Assembly: GCA_946885735.1 (NCBI GenBank)
Contig: CAMPGW010000012.1
Location: 1-49,047, forward strand
Direction: 5' to 3'
DNA length: 49,047 nucleotides
From: an uncultured Gammaproteobacteria bacterium
GTDB taxonomy: Bacteria > Pseudomonadota > Gammaproteobacteria > Xanthomonadales > Xanthomonadaceae
In this document: in pieces, positions 18,044 through 28,761 of the stretch
Layout: every line of letters starts with the position of its first letter
How positions within the stretch are numbered: the first letter of the stretch is position 1
Notes under the pieces: generated by a model
Told to the model about the DNA's origin: nothing
Seen by the model: only the letters and a program-made list of their open reading frames with translations
The model's database searches: none
Made by a program: the position numbers and the translations under genes

Positions 18044-18996
18044 CCCTGCCCACCCACGCCGACGTGCTCGCGGCCGCCGCGCGCATCGCCGGGCTCGCCC
18101 AGGTCACGCCGGTGCGGCATTCGACATCGCTCGATGCGCTGGCCGGCGCCGAGCTGCACTTCAAGTGCGAAAACCTGCAACGGGTCGGCGCCTTCAAGTT
18201 CCGCGGTGCCTGCAATGCGGTCTGGGCCTTGTCCGACGCGGAGGCCGCGCAAGGCGTGGTGACGCACTCCTCGGGCAACCACGGCGCCGCGCTGGCATTG
18301 GCGGCGCGCAGCCGCGGCATTTCCGCGCACGTGGTGGTGCCGACCGGGGCGGTGCCGGCGAAGGTCGCCGCGATCCGGGCATTCGGCGCCACCGTGCACG
18401 AATGCGCACCCACCCAGGCCGCGCGAGATGCGATGGCGGCGCAGGTGCAGCAGGCCACCGGAGCGCGGATGGTGCATCCCTTCACCGACCCTTTCGTCAT
18501 CGCCGGCCAGGGCACCGCCGCGCTCGAACTGTTGCGCGAGGTGCCGGGGCTCGACCTGCTGGTGACGCCGGTGGGTGGCGGCGGCCTGGTCTGCGGCAGC
18601 GCGCTGGCGGCCTCGGGCCTCGCGTCGGCGCCGCGGGTGATCGGCGCCGAGCCCGAGGGCGCGGCCGACGCGCACGACTCGCTCGCGCGCGGCCAGCGCC
18701 TCACCGACCTGCAGCCGGACACCGTCTGCGACGGCTTGCGTGCAACCATCGGTCCGATCAACTTCGCGTTGATGCAGGCCCACGCGATCGAGGTGTTGCT
18801 GGTCTCCGATGCCGAAGTGATGGCGGCGATGCGGCTGGCCTGGGAACGGCTGAAGCTGGTGATCGAGCCGAGCGCGGCGACGGTGCTCGCGGCGGTGCTT
18901 CGGCATCGCGAGCGTTTCGCCGGACGCCGGGTCGGGCTGGTGCTCTCGGGCGGCAACGTCGACCTGGACGCGCTGGGCTTCCGCTTCGGTGGCTGA
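18040..18996 (+). CDS. PLP-dependent threonine/serine dehydratase (or serine racemase) family protein
   Basis: 318 residues, a fold-type II PLP enzyme without a C-terminal regulatory ACT domain. This is the size of catabolic threonine dehydratases, serine racemases and threo-3-hydroxyaspartate dehydratases, not of biosynthetic IlvA (about 500). Visible: the PLP lysine in AFKFRGA (Lys53), the substrate loop SSGNHGAALA (77-86), the phosphate-binding tetraglycine loop GGGGL (179-183) and the late LSGGNVD motif. The ATG lies in the stop of the EamA gene. Substrate cannot be decided from sequence by eye; threonine or serine deamination is most likely. Confidence 0.85.
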   Translation: MTLPTHADVLAAAARIAGLAQVTPVRHSTSLDALAGAELHFKCENLQRVGAFKFRGACNAVWALSDAEAAQGVVTHSSGNHGAALALAARSRGISAHVVVPTGAVPAKVAAIRAFGATVHECAPTQAARDAMAAQVQQATGARMVHPFTDPFVIAGQGTAALELLREVPGLDLLVTPVGGGGLVCGSALAASGLASAPRVIGAEPEGAADAHDSLARGQRLTDLQPDTVCDGLRATIGPINFALMQAHAIEVLLVSDAEVMAAMRLAWERLKLVIEPSAATVLAAVLRHRERFAGRRVGLVLSGGNVDLDALGFRFGG

Positions 18997-19068
18997 TCGC
19001 GGCGTTGCCAGCCTTGCCGGCGCATGCTTGACTAGCCCGGCGCGCGACGCGCCTTTCGAGGAACCGGC

Positions 19069-19479
19069 ATGACCGAGGAACGCATCGAGTGGAGCGGCCA
19101 CCCGTCGCAGTGGCGGAACTTCGGCTGGTTCCTGAGCTGCCTGCTGGTGATCCCGATTCCCTTCGCCTTCTGGAAATGGCTGGAGACGCGCATGACCGTC
19201 TACACGCTCAGCGACCAGCGCCTGAAGTTCACCCGCGGGGTACTCAGCAAGACTACCGAGGATCTCGAACTCTATCGGGTGCGCGACACCCGCTTCGAGC
19301 AGAGCGTGTTCGAGCGCCTGCTCGGCCTGGGGCGGATCCGCCTGTTCACCACCGACGAGACCTCGCCGGAGATCGTGCTGCCCTGGATCGGCGACGCGGA
19401 AGGCGTGCGGGAAAAGATCCGCGCGCTGGTGGAAGCGCGTCGCGACGCCAAACGCGTGCGTTACCTCGACACCGAATAA
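19069..19479 (+). CDS. Small membrane protein with bacterial PH (bPH2) domain
   Basis: 136 residues. One long hydrophobic stretch (about 17-38, possibly a hairpin) is followed by TVYTLSDQRLKFTRGVLSKTTEDLELYRVRDTRFEQS, the hallmark of the bPH2 (DUF304, YdbT/YdbS-like) domain, which continues to about residue 120. GAGGAA sits about 6 bases before the ATG. These proteins are membrane-associated; function is generally unknown. Ends 3 bases before the end of the convergent bioC gene. Confidence 0.82.
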   Translation: MTEERIEWSGHPSQWRNFGWFLSCLLVIPIPFAFWKWLETRMTVYTLSDQRLKFTRGVLSKTTEDLELYRVRDTRFEQSVFERLLGLGRIRLFTTDETSPEIVLPWIGDAEGVREKIRALVEARRDAKRVRYLDTE

Positions 19480-19482
19480 GCC

Positions 19483-20358
19483 TCAGCGCGAACGCCGCGG
19501 GATGCGGTCGGCCGGGAAGCTGGCGATGTCCGCGCCGCCCTCGCGGCGGGGCGCGCCGGGTCCCGGCGACCAGGCCATCGCGGTGATCACCTCCCAGGTG
19601 CTGGGCAGGCGGTCGCCTTCGCGTCGCGACTCGTAGGCCGCGACCATCGCGCGCTGGCGGCCGCGGCCACCGAGGCCGCGCGGGCGCTGCACGCGCGCAT
19701 CGCCGGCGCCGATGGCACGCAACTCCCGCAGCAGGGTCATCACGTCCGGATAAGTCAGGGTGAAGCTCTCGCGCGCGAGCACGGGATTGCGGTAGCCGGC
19801 GGCGATCAGCGCATCGCCGACCTGCTGGATCGCCGCGAAGGGCGACAGCGGCGGCTGGCGCTCGCCCGCCTGCAGGTAGGCCTCGCGCAGTTCCACCAGC
19901 GTGTCCGGACCGAAGGTCGAGAACAGCAACAGGCCGTCCGGACGCAGCACGCGGCGGAATTCCGAGAGTGCCGCCGGCAGGTCGTGCACCCACTGCAGGC
20001 ACAGGCTGGAGAACAGCAGGTCGATGCTGGCGTCGGCGAAGGGCAAGGCGGTGGCGTCGGCGCAGACCCGTCGCACCGGTCGCCAGAAGCGCGTGTGGCG
20101 ACCGACCTGGCGCAGCATCGGCAAGGCCAGGTCGAGGGCGATGACCTCGGATTTCGGCCAGCGGCCCTTCATCGCACCGCAGGCGCGGCCCGGGCCGCTG
20201 CCGACGTCGAGCACGCGCAGCGGTCGGGTCTGCTCGAGCACCTCGAGTTGCTCGAGCAGGCGCGATTCGACTTCGCGCTGCAGCACCGCGACCTCGGCAT
20301 AGCCGGGCGCAGCGCGGCCGAAGCTCAGGCGCAGGCGACGGCGGTCGAACACGCTCAT
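19483..20358 (-). CDS. bioC: Malonyl-ACP O-methyltransferase BioC
   Basis: 291 residues. BioC methylates malonyl-ACP with S-adenosylmethionine, disguising it as a fatty-acid primer so that fatty acid synthase can make pimeloyl-ACP methyl ester. Motif I of class I methyltransferases is seen as VLDVGSGPGRACG (about residues 49-61), followed by VIALDLALPMLRQ, ADATALPFADASIDLLFSSLCLQW and the LRPDGLLLFSTFGPDTL post-motif region; the FGRAAPGYAEVAVLQ N-terminus is typical of BioC. The ATG overlaps the bioH stop (ATGA). It is the last gene of the operon. Confidence 0.94.
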   Translation of the reverse strand: MSVFDRRRLRLSFGRAAPGYAEVAVLQREVESRLLEQLEVLEQTRPLRVLDVGSGPGRACGAMKGRWPKSEVIALDLALPMLRQVGRHTRFWRPVRRVCADATALPFADASIDLLFSSLCLQWVHDLPAALSEFRRVLRPDGLLLFSTFGPDTLVELREAYLQAGERQPPLSPFAAIQQVGDALIAAGYRNPVLARESFTLTYPDVMTLLRELRAIGAGDARVQRPRGLGGRGRQRAMVAAYESRREGDRLPSTWEVITAMAWSPGPGAPRREGGADIASFPADRIPRRSR

Positions 20359-21122
20359 GCCGGCAGCCCTTCGATGAACTCGCGAAGCGCGGCGGCGACC
20401 TCGTCGGCATGGCTGAGGAAAGGCGCATGGCCGCCGTGTTCGATGCGCAGGAACCGTGCGCCGGGCGCGAGCGCGGCCGCGGCCTGCATCGCCTGCAGCG
20501 CGACCAGGCGGTCGCGGCGGCCGGCGATCCACAGGCTCGGCGGCGACAGCGTCGGCAGCAGCGCGCGCAGGTCGCTGTCCTGCAGTACCGCCAGGCCCTC
20601 GGCCAGCCGTGCCGGCGCCGGTTCGCCGGCGGCGAAGACCTGCGCGCGCAACAGCCGCAATTCCTCGCGCATGTGGTCCGAGCCGTGCGCCTCCAGCATC
20701 AGGAAGCGGTCGATGGTGGCGCGATAGTCGCGGCCGAGGTCGGCGGCGAAGCCCTCGAACACCGAGGCCGGCATGCCTTCCGGCCAGTCCGCGGTGCGCA
20801 CGAAGCGCGGGCTCGCGCACAGCATCGCCAGGCCGCGCACCGACGCGGGGCGCGAGGCAGCCGCCTGCAGCGCGACCAGGCCGCCCAGCGACCAGCCGAG
20901 CCACGTCGCCCGCGGCACCGCGTCCGCGACCGCATCGGCGACGCCGGCAAGCTCCAGCGGCAGCGCGCTGTCGCGGTTGTGTCCATGCCCCGGCAGGTCC
21001 ACCAGGTGCAGGGTGAAGTGCGCGCGCAGGCGCTCGACCAGCGGCGCGAAGATCCCCGAGTGCATCGCCCAGCCGTGCAGCAGCACCAGCGGCGGTCCGC
21101 CGCCCGTGATTTCGACGTGCAT
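20355..21122 (-). CDS. bioH: Pimeloyl-ACP methyl ester carboxylesterase BioH
   Basis: 255 residues, an alpha/beta hydrolase. BioH removes the methyl group from pimeloyl-ACP methyl ester, stopping further elongation. The N-terminus PLVLLHGWAMHSGIF carries the oxyanion HGWAM motif, the nucleophile elbow is LGWSLGG (Ser78), the acid lies in IAGRRDRLV and the catalytic histidine in HGGHAPF (His232). All match BioH closely. It lies between bioF (1-base gap) and bioC (4-base overlap), which fixes the assignment against other hydrolases. Confidence 0.93.
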   Translation of the reverse strand: MHVEITGGGPPLVLLHGWAMHSGIFAPLVERLRAHFTLHLVDLPGHGHNRDSALPLELAGVADAVADAVPRATWLGWSLGGLVALQAAASRPASVRGLAMLCASPRFVRTADWPEGMPASVFEGFAADLGRDYRATIDRFLMLEAHGSDHMREELRLLRAQVFAAGEPAPARLAEGLAVLQDSDLRALLPTLSPPSLWIAGRRDRLVALQAMQAAAALAPGARFLRIEHGGHAPFLSHADEVAAALREFIEGLPA

Positions 21123-21123
21123 T

Positions 21124-22314
<1,191 letters not shown>

Positions 22315-22321
22315 GCCGACC

Positions 22322-23347
22322 TCAGGCGGCGCAGGAGCGCTGCGCGTCCCCGTCGGCCACCAGCACGTCGGCATGCACGGTGCCGGGCTCGAGCACGACC
22401 GGCATCGGCACCAGCCCGAGGCGTGCGAACAAGGCCTGGTCGGCCTCGACGTCGGGATTGCCGGTGGTCAGCAGCTTCTCGCCGTAGAAGATCGAGTTGG
22501 CGCCGGCCAGGAAGCACATCGCCTGCAGTTCCTCGCTCATTTCCGCGCGGCCGGCGGACAGGCGCACCACCGACTTCGGCATCAGCAGGCGCGCCACCGC
22601 GATCGTGCGCACGAACTCGAACGGATCCAGCAGCGCGGTGCCGTGCAGCGGCGTGCCCGCCACCTGCACCAGCCGGTTGATCGGCACCGAGCCGGGATGC
22701 TCGGGCAGGTTGGCCAGGGTCTGCAGCAGGCCCGCGCGCTGCGCGCGCGACTCGCCCATGCCGACGATGCCGCCGCAGCAGGTTTTAAGTCCCGCCTCGC
22801 GCACCTGCTCCAGCGTGTCCAGGCGATCCTGGTATTCGCGGGTCTTGATGACGTCGCCGTAGAACTCCGGCGCGCTGTCGAGGTTGTGGTTGTAGTAATC
22901 CAGGCCCGCCGCCTTGAGCGTGCGCGCCTGCTCGCCGTTGAGCATGCCCAGGGTCGCGCAGGCCTCCAGGCCCAGCGCCTTCACCGCGCCGACCATCTCG
23001 GCGACCTTCGCCACGTCCTTGTCCTTGGGCGAACGCCAGGCCGCGCCCATGCAGAAGCGCGAGGCGCCGGCGGCCTTGGCCTGGCGCGCCTTCTCGATCA
23101 CGTCCTCGACCGACATCAGCTTCTGCGCCTGGAGGCCGGTGTCGTAGCGCGCGCTCTGCGGGCAGTAGGCGCAATCCTCCGGGCAACCGCCGGTCTTGAT
23201 CGAGAGCAGGGTGGAGACCTGCACCTCGCGCGGGTCGAAGCACTCGCGGTGCACGCTGGCGGCGCGGTGCATCAACTCGGGGAAGGGCAGGTCGAACAAC
23301 GCCAGCACCTGGTCGCGCGACCAATCATGGCGGATGACAACGGACAT
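22322..23347 (-). CDS. bioB: Biotin synthase BioB
   Basis: 341 residues. A radical-SAM enzyme that inserts sulphur into dethiobiotin. The 4Fe-4S motif CPEDCAYC (Cys55, Cys59, Cys62) and the [13 protein letters not shown] segment, which contributes to the second cluster and substrate binding, are present along with the GGIVGMGES loop. The ATG at 23347 has AGGA 8 bases upstream and gives the standard length; an earlier ATG at 23401 would add an Arg-rich extension not found in the family. It is the first gene of bioB-bioF-bioH-bioC. bioA and bioD are not in the window. Confidence 0.97.
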   Translation of the reverse strand: MSVVIRHDWSRDQVLALFDLPFPELMHRAASVHRECFDPREVQVSTLLSIKTGGCPEDCAYCPQSARYDTGLQAQKLMSVEDVIEKARQAKAAGASRFCMGAAWRSPKDKDVAKVAEMVGAVKALGLEACATLGMLNGEQARTLKAAGLDYYNHNLDSAPEFYGDVIKTREYQDRLDTLEQVREAGLKTCCGGIVGMGESRAQRAGLLQTLANLPEHPGSVPINRLVQVAGTPLHGTALLDPFEFVRTIAVARLLMPKSVVRLSAGRAEMSEELQAMCFLAGANSIFYGEKLLTTGNPDVEADQALFARLGLVPMPVVLEPGTVHADVLVADGDAQRSCAA

Positions 23348-23413
23348 GGAGGCTTTCCTACGGCGCCGGGGGACGGCAGACGGGCAGTCTGGTAAGGCCA
23401 TGCCGCCCTGTCA

Positions 23414-24127
23414 ATGAAGCAGCTGTCCCTGCCGCCGCACTGGAACCGCGTACTGCGTCACGCCGGGCGCGCGTTGCTGCCGTCGCGTTGCGTGGTCTGC
23501 GCGGGCGCCGGCGAGGCCATGGACCTGTGCGCGCCATGCCGCGCGGCCCTGCCCTGGAACGAAGGCGCCTGCCGGCGCTGCGGCCTCGCCTTCGCCGGCG
23601 AGGGCGAGGATTGCGGGGCCTGCCGCTTGCGGCCGCCACCGTTCACGCGCGTGCAGTGTCCCCTGCGTTATGCCTTCCCGGTGGACCGGCTGGTGCCGCG
23701 CTTCAAGTTCCATGGCGACCTGGCCGCGGGCGAGGTGCTGGCCACGCTGATGCACTGGGGCCTGGACCCTTGCGATCGCCCGCAGGCGCTGGTGCCGGTG
23801 CCCCTGCACCGCGCGCGACTGCGCGAGCGCGGTTACGACCAGGCGCTGGAGCTGGCGCGCGCGTTGGGGCGTCTCGGTGGTCCGCCGGTGCGGGCCGGCG
23901 CCCTGCGGCGCCTGCGCGCGACCGCGGCGCAGTCGCGCCTGGGGGCGCGTGCGCGGCGCGGCAACCTGCGCGATGCCTTCGGCCTGCGGCCAGGCCATGG
24001 CCTGCCCGCGCACGTGGCGCTGGTGGACGACGTGATGACCACGGGCGCGACCCTGGCCGAATGCGCCGGCGTCCTGCTCGGCGCCGGGGTGCGGCGGGTC
24101 GACGCCTGGTGCATCGCCCGCGCCTGA
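23414..24127 (+). CDS. comF: ComF family phosphoribosyltransferase-like protein
   Basis: 237 residues. The N-terminal third holds four CxxC pairs (Cys26/29, 39/42, 53/56, 67/70), a double zinc ribbon. The C-terminal part is a type I phosphoribosyltransferase fold with the PRPP loop VALVDDVMTTGATLAEC (Asp pair near 205-206) and LVPVPLHRARLRERGYDQALELA. ComF is needed for DNA uptake in naturally competent bacteria, where it works with DNA-processing proteins, and is called GntX in E. coli. It is divergent from bioB, separated by 66 bases; this neighbourhood is common in Xanthomonas-like genomes. Confidence 0.93.
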   Translation: MKQLSLPPHWNRVLRHAGRALLPSRCVVCAGAGEAMDLCAPCRAALPWNEGACRRCGLAFAGEGEDCGACRLRPPPFTRVQCPLRYAFPVDRLVPRFKFHGDLAAGEVLATLMHWGLDPCDRPQALVPVPLHRARLRERGYDQALELARALGRLGGPPVRAGALRRLRATAAQSRLGARARRGNLRDAFGLRPGHGLPAHVALVDDVMTTGATLAECAGVLLGAGVRRVDAWCIARA

Positions 24128-24133
24128 GGGCGC

Positions 24134-25027
24134 TCAGCCAAGCCGGGAGGGCGCGATCGCCATTTCCAGCGCAATGCCGGCGAACACCGCCAGCCCGACC
24201 CATTGGTTGGCGAGGAAGGCACGGAAGCAGTTCTCCGGCCGGCGGTCGCGGGCGATCGCGAACTGCCAGGCACTGAAGCCGGCGGCCACCGCCAGCCCGA
24301 CCCAGTAATTGATGCCCAAGCCGGCCCGCTGGCCAAGCAGCCACATCGCCGCGAAGAAACCGCCGTAGAGGATGCCCAGCGCGACCAGGTCGGCGTCGCC
24401 GAACAGGATCGCGGTGGATTTGGAGCCGGCGCGCAGGTCGTCCTCGCGGTCCACCATCGCGTACCAGGTGTCGTAGCCGGTGGTCCACAGCAGGTTGGCC
24501 AGGAACAGCAGCCAGGCCAGCACCGGTACCCGCCCCTGCACCGCCGCGAAGGCCATCGGGATGCCCCAGCCGAAGGCCAGCCCCAACCAGGCCTGCGGCA
24601 GGTAGGTGTGGCGCTTGAGGAAGGGATAGGTCGCCGCCAGCACCACCGCGACCACGCTCAGCGCCACCGTCAGCGGATTGGTCAGCAACACCAGGCCGAA
24701 CGCGACCAGCATCATCGCCGTGAACAGCCACAGCGCCTCGCGCCCGGACACCGCGCCGGTGGCGAGCGGCCGATCGCGGGTGCGCGCGACCTGCGGATCG
24801 AGCCAGCGATCGGCGTAGTCGTTGATCACGCAGCCGGCCGAGCGCGTCAGCCAGACGCCGGCGACGAACACCAGCGCGATGCGCAGCGGCGGCATCCCTC
24901 CCGCCGCCAGCCACAACGCCCAGGCCGTCGGCCACAGCAACAACAGGGTGCCGACCGGGCGGTCGCCGCGGACCAGGCGCCAGTAGTGCGGAAGGCGTTC
25001 GCGCCAGTCGAAGGAGGCTGCAGGCAT
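24134..25027 (-). CDS. ubiA: 4-hydroxybenzoate octaprenyltransferase UbiA
   Basis: 297 residues, eight or nine membrane helices. UbiA attaches the polyprenyl chain to 4-hydroxybenzoate in ubiquinone synthesis, in the inner membrane. The two Mg-pyrophosphate motifs are intact: NDYADRWLD (Asn69-Asp77) with the following [10 protein letters not shown], and [18 protein letters not shown]. The N-terminal [18 protein letters not shown] is typical. ubiC is not adjacent. On its strand a TAGGCT element lies 6 bases before the ATG and no ribosome binding site is visible, so a leaderless transcript is possible. Confidence 0.96.
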   Translation of the reverse strand: MPAASFDWRERLPHYWRLVRGDRPVGTLLLLWPTAWALWLAAGGMPPLRIALVFVAGVWLTRSAGCVINDYADRWLDPQVARTRDRPLATGAVSGREALWLFTAMMLVAFGLVLLTNPLTVALSVVAVVLAATYPFLKRHTYLPQAWLGLAFGWGIPMAFAAVQGRVPVLAWLLFLANLLWTTGYDTWYAMVDREDDLRAGSKSTAILFGDADLVALGILYGGFFAAMWLLGQRAGLGINYWVGLAVAAGFSAWQFAIARDRRPENCFRAFLANQWVGLAVFAGIALEMAIAPSRLG

Positions 25028-25157
25028 CGCGCTAGCCTAGCAAGCCGCCGCAGGCGCTGTCGGGTGGCGCGCGCACTGCGGGCGGCCCGCGCCGGCTTGA
25101 ACTGCGACGGCGGCGGCCGCATTGTGGGTTCACACACCTACCGCAGGGGTCCCGCCC

Positions 25158-25391
25158 ATGGCCACCCAACCCGGCTCGGCCGGCAACGTCATCGCCGCGC
25201 TGTGCAGCCTGTTCATCCCCGGACTAGGCCAGTTGATCCAGGGCCGGCTGCTGTCGGCGCTGCTGTGGTTCACGATGGCCTGCATCGCCTTCCTGGTGAC
25301 CTGGCTGGTGACCCTGAGCCTGTTGCCCTTCGGCTGGTTCGTGGTCAGCATCTTCTCCTGCGTCAACGCGGCGCTGTATCGGCGCGACTGA
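25158..25391 (+). CDS. Small membrane protein of unknown function
   Basis: 77 residues from the ATG at 25158; an in-frame ATG 36 bases earlier would add a non-conserved stretch. The sequence has an IPGLGQLIQGR motif (about residues 20-30) followed by two closely spaced hydrophobic helices (about 31-52 and 54-72) and ends ALYRRD. This resembles small TM2-like proteins with a Gly-rich first segment, but the family could not be fixed. Its last 29 bases overlap the end of the convergent PAS-GGDEF-EAL gene. Confidence 0.65.
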   Translation: MATQPGSAGNVIAALCSLFIPGLGQLIQGRLLSALLWFTMACIAFLVTWLVTLSLLPFGWFVVSIFSCVNAALYRRD

Positions 25392-27909
25392 GCCGCGCCG
25401 CGGCGCGCGCGTGGATCCACGCGGCCATCTCCTCCGGCGGCAGCGGCCGGGTCAGGTGATAGCCCTGCACCTCGTCGCAACCCTGGTTGCGCAGCGCGCG
25501 CAGGCTGGTCTCGGTCTCCACCCCCTCGGCGATCACCGTCAGGCCCATGGCGTGGCCAAGGTTGATGATGGCCTGGGTGAGCACGCCGACCTGCAGGTCG
25601 GCCAGCATCTGGCTGACGAAGCTGCGGTCGATCTTCAGCTGCTGCACCGGGAAGCGGTGCAGGTAGAGCAGGTTGGAGAAACCGGTGCCGAAGTCGTCCA
25701 CCGACAGGCGGATGCCGTTCGCCTCGAACACCGCGAAGGTGCGCCGCAAGACTTCGTTCTCGCGCATCAGCGCCGATTCGGTGAGTTCGAGCACCAGCTT
25801 GCCCGGCGGCCAGCCGTGGCGCGCGCAGGTCTCGAGCACGCGTTCGGCAAAAGAGGGATCGCGCAGCTGCACCGCCGACACGTTCACCGCCAGGCTGGCG
25901 AAGGGCAGGCCCTCGGCCCGCCACTGCGCGGCCTGCCGGCAGGCCTCGTCGAGCACCCATAGCCCGATCGGCACGATCTCGCCGCTGTCCTCGGCGACCG
26001 GGATGAACTCCATCGGCGCACGCAGCTCGCCGTCGGGTCCGCGCCAGCGCAGCAGCGCCTCGATGCCGGCGACGCCGCCGGCCTCCTCCAGCGACACCGT
26101 GGGCTGGTACACCAGGTGGAACTCGCCGCGCGCCACCGCCTGGCGCAGTTCCTGCTCGAGCTTGCCGCGGCGGTGCACGCGCTCGTAGAAGTGGTCGTTG
26201 TAGAACTGCCAGGTGTTGCGGCCGGCTTCCTTGGCGGCGTACATGGCGGTGTCGGAGGCGCGCATCAGCGCCTCCAGGTCGGGCGTGGCCGCGCTCAGCA
26301 GCGCGATGCCGATGCTGCAGCCGACCCGCACCTCGGTGCCGGCGAGCACCACCGGCTCCGACACGGCGGCGATGATCTTCTCGGCCACGCGGGCGGCATC
26401 GTCGGGCTTGCGCAGCTCGCACAGCATGACCATGAATTCGTCGCCGCCCTGGCGCCCGATCAGGTCGCTGCCGCGCAGGCAGGTCTTGAGCCGGTCCGCG
26501 ATCTCCTGCAGCAGGGTGTCGCCGGCGGCATGGCCGAGGGTGTCGTTGACCCACTTGAAGCGGTCCAGGTCAACGAACATCAGGCACAGCGACAACTGCG
26601 CCCGCTGGGCGACGCGAATGGCCTCCTGCGCGCGCTGGCGGAACAGGAAGCGGTTCGGCAGCCCGGTCAGCACGTCGAAATGCGCCAGTTGCTCGATGCG
26701 CTCGCCGGCCTCGCGTTCCTCGGTGATGTCCTGGGTCAGGCCGGTGATGCGCCAGGGCTTGCCGTCGAGCAGCTCCATCGTTGCGGTCATCCGCATCACC
26801 AGCCGGCGGCCGTCCGGGGTACGGAAATCGACTTCGGTGCATTCCTCCTGCGACTCGCCGCGCACCAGGCGCTCCATCACGCCATGCAGCTGCGCCTGCG
26901 CGCCCTCACCGTAGTAGGGCATGATCGTCTCGAACGACAGCGGCATGTCCGGGTCGATCCGGTGGATGCGGTAGTTCTCCGCAGTCCACTGCAGGTGGCC
27001 GCTGGCCAGGTCGAGCTCGAAGCCACCGATCCGGCCCATCGCCGCGATCCGGTCGAGCAGCTTGTTGCGCCAGCGCGCGGCTTCGGTGGCGCGACGTTGC
27101 TCGGTGACGTCGCGCAGCGCGCCGAGCAGCTGCAGGATGCGGCCGTCGGCGCCGCGCACGGCGTCGCCGCACAGCTCGACCACGCGGCGCTCGCCGTCCG
27201 CGCGCAGCATCTCCACTTCGGTGTCGAAGGGCTCGCCGGTGCGCGCCGCGCGGTGGATCATTGGCAGCAGCCGCGCGTAGGACTCGGCGGTGTAATAGCC
27301 GGCCTGGTCCTCCCAGCGCGGCGCGCCGCGGGTCTCGGCCAGGCCGAGGATGTGGAACAGCTCCGGCGACCACCAGACCTCGCCGCTGGCCGCATCCCAG
27401 GCCCAGCTGCCGATGTGGCCGACGCGCTGGGCGCCGTCGAGCAGGGCCTCGCGTTCACGCAGGCGTCGTTCCAGGTCCTTGTAGGCGCTGACATCGGTGT
27501 GGGTGCCGACCACGCGCAGCGGCCGCCCGTCCGGCGACCACTCGATGACCTTGCCGCGGTCCAGGATCCAGCACCAGTTGCCGTCGGCGCGGCGCAGGCG
27601 GTATTCGACCTTGTAACTGTTGTCGTGGCCGGCGATGTGCTCGCGTATCGCCCGCACCTGGCCCTCGCGGTCGTCCGGATGCACCAGCGAATGCCAGGCC
27701 TCGACGGTGTCCGCCACCTCGCCTGGCCGGTACCCGAGCATGGTCAGGCAGCGCGAGGAACGCACCACATTGCCGGTCTGCGCGCTCCAGTCCCAAAGCC
27801 CGTCCTCGGCATTGTCGAGCGCATAGCGCCAGCGCGCCGGGTCGCCCCAGGCGTCATCGGTCTCCGGCTCAGGCGTGTGGCTGGCGGTCATGGGATTGCG
27901 GCGATCCAT
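25363..27909 (-). CDS. PAS-GGDEF-EAL cyclic-di-GMP signalling protein
   Basis: 848 residues, soluble, with no signal peptide or membrane helix. Three PAS/PAC modules (about 20-140, 145-265, 275-390) sense an input. The diguanylate cyclase domain has an intact GGDEF (488-492) and a RxxD inhibitory site RGSD (479-482), five residues upstream. The phosphodiesterase domain has an intact EALLRW (617-622), ELTES, DDFGTG (738-743), KIDRSF and EGVETE. Both catalytic signatures are complete, so either activity is possible. The ATG at 27909 was preferred because AGGA lies 5 bases upstream; another ATG lies 6 codons downstream. No GGDEF/EAL partner genes are adjacent. Confidence 0.94.
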   Translation of the reverse strand: MDRRNPMTASHTPEPETDDAWGDPARWRYALDNAEDGLWDWSAQTGNVVRSSRCLTMLGYRPGEVADTVEAWHSLVHPDDREGQVRAIREHIAGHDNSYKVEYRLRRADGNWCWILDRGKVIEWSPDGRPLRVVGTHTDVSAYKDLERRLREREALLDGAQRVGHIGSWAWDAASGEVWWSPELFHILGLAETRGAPRWEDQAGYYTAESYARLLPMIHRAARTGEPFDTEVEMLRADGERRVVELCGDAVRGADGRILQLLGALRDVTEQRRATEAARWRNKLLDRIAAMGRIGGFELDLASGHLQWTAENYRIHRIDPDMPLSFETIMPYYGEGAQAQLHGVMERLVRGESQEECTEVDFRTPDGRRLVMRMTATMELLDGKPWRITGLTQDITEEREAGERIEQLAHFDVLTGLPNRFLFRQRAQEAIRVAQRAQLSLCLMFVDLDRFKWVNDTLGHAAGDTLLQEIADRLKTCLRGSDLIGRQGGDEFMVMLCELRKPDDAARVAEKIIAAVSEPVVLAGTEVRVGCSIGIALLSAATPDLEALMRASDTAMYAAKEAGRNTWQFYNDHFYERVHRRGKLEQELRQAVARGEFHLVYQPTVSLEEAGGVAGIEALLRWRGPDGELRAPMEFIPVAEDSGEIVPIGLWVLDEACRQAAQWRAEGLPFASLAVNVSAVQLRDPSFAERVLETCARHGWPPGKLVLELTESALMRENEVLRRTFAVFEANGIRLSVDDFGTGFSNLLYLHRFPVQQLKIDRSFVSQMLADLQVGVLTQAIINLGHAMGLTVIAEGVETETSLRALRNQGCDEVQGYHLTRPLPPEEMAAWIHARAAARLSRADTAPR

Positions 27910-28057
27910 CCTGGTCCTGAAGTCCCGACTGTGCCGCAAATCGACTGCCTGAACGTGAGGCCTGGCGCACTCTCCTGCGTAGGTATTTGCCCCCAGTCGC
28001 GGCGGCGGCGCCCCCGGGTTTGGCCGGCCATCGGGGCCCGTGCGACAATGGCGGCAC

Positions 28058-28134
28058 GCGCCCGTAGCTCAGCTGGATAGAGTATTGCCCTCCGAAGGCA
28101 AGGGTCACAGGTTCGAATCCTGTCGGGCGCGCCA
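28058..28134 (+). tRNA. tRNA-Arg, anticodon CCG
   Basis: 77 bases with encoded CCA. Acceptor stem GCGCCCG (28058-28064) pairs with CGGGCGC (28124-28130); D-arm GCTCAGCTGGATAGAGT; anticodon stem TTGCC/GGCAA (28085-28089/28097-28101) around the loop CTCCGAA, giving anticodon CCG (28092-28094), which reads CGG; T-arm with GGTTCGAATCC. CGG is a common arginine codon in such a GC-rich genome. Confidence 0.98.
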
Positions 28135-28141
28135 TGTTGAA

Positions 28142-28253
28142 GCGGGATACGGGGCTCCTGCCCCGATCCCGCGTAGCGAGCCAAAAGCGTCGTTTTGACT
28201 CGCTGCCGCTGCGCCGCCTGCGGCGGCTGCGCGTTGGCACAGCCTTGTGCCAA
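28142..28253 (+). repeat. Array of four consecutive hairpins after tRNA-Arg
   Basis: Within 112 bases: hairpin 1 at 28142-28172 (stems of 7 and 6 bases with one bulged A, loop TCCT); hairpin 2 at 28175-28204 (6 plus 5 base pairs with one mismatch); hairpin 3 at 28213-28224 (5 bases); hairpin 4 at 28234-28253 (8 perfect base pairs, loop GCCT) followed by TTT. Hairpin 4 may terminate the tRNA transcript. The remainder up to merR contains the merR promoter. Confidence 0.65.
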
Positions 28254-28301
28254 TTTCCCCGCCTGCTCCCCGCCTCGCTTTTCCGTGCTTGCCCCGCGGG
28301 C

Positions 28302-28333
28302 TTGACTCTGGAGTCGGGTCCATACTCCACACT
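28302..28333 (+). promoter_or_regulatory. MerR-type promoter with over-long spacer and operator dyad
   Basis: TTGACT (28302-28307) and a -10-like CACACT (28328-28333) are separated by 20 bases, longer than the normal 17 and typical of promoters that MerR-family activators remodel. The spacer holds the dyad TGGAGT-N9-ACTCCA (28309-28314/28324-28329). It lies 30 bases before the merR start, so autoregulation and control of the downstream ATPase are expected. The -10 assignment is weak. Confidence 0.55.
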
Positions 28334-28362
28334 GGCTTCCAGTCAGTGATTCGGAGGACGCC

Positions 28363-28761
28363 ATGCAGATCGGACAACTCGCACGCGAGGCCGGCGTGGC
28401 CGTGGATACGGTGCGCTACTACGAGAAGCAGGGCCTGTTGCCGGCGCCGCCGCGGCGCGGCAGCTATCGCGCCTACGAGGCGAGCGACGTGCAGCGACTG
28501 CGCTTCATCCGTCGTGCCAAAGGCCTGGGCTTCACGCTGGAAGAAATCGCCTCCCTGCTGGAGCTTTCGGCGCAACGAAACCACGACATGGGCACGGTGC
28601 GCGAGACCGCGCAGGCGCGGCTGGCCGACCTGGACGCGCGCATCGCCGAGTTGCAGCGGGTGCGCGCGGCGCTGAGCCAGGTCGTGCATGCCTGCCCGGG
28701 CCACGGCGAGCTTGCCGACTGCCCGATCCTGGCCTCGCTGACCAAGGGCACGCAGCCGTGA
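28363..28761 (+). CDS. MerR-family metal-responsive regulator, CueR-like
   Basis: 132 residues. Winged helix-turn-helix ([26 protein letters not shown]) at 1-30, a long dimerisation helix (about 75-108) and a C-terminal metal loop [14 protein letters not shown] with Cys111 and Cys120. In CueR two cysteines (112 and 120) bind Cu(I), while Zn/Cd/Pb sensors use an extra cysteine near position 79; here that region reads HDMGTV with no cysteine, so a monovalent ion such as Cu(I), Ag(I) or Au(I) fits best. GGAGG lies 5 bases before the ATG. It overlaps the ATPase gene by 4 bases (GTGA), which also argues for a copper role. Confidence 0.85.
   Translation: MQIGQLAREAGVAVDTVRYYEKQGLLPAPPRRGSYRAYEASDVQRLRFIRRAKGLGFTLEEIASLLELSAQRNHDMGTVRETAQARLADLDARIAELQRVRAALSQVVHACPGHGELADCPILASLTKGTQP

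Noticed and set aside
23348..23413. BirA-type operator between bioB and comF
   Set aside because: No TTGTAAACC or TTAGTTAACC-like dyad is present; the short gap is GC-rich without recognisable operator.
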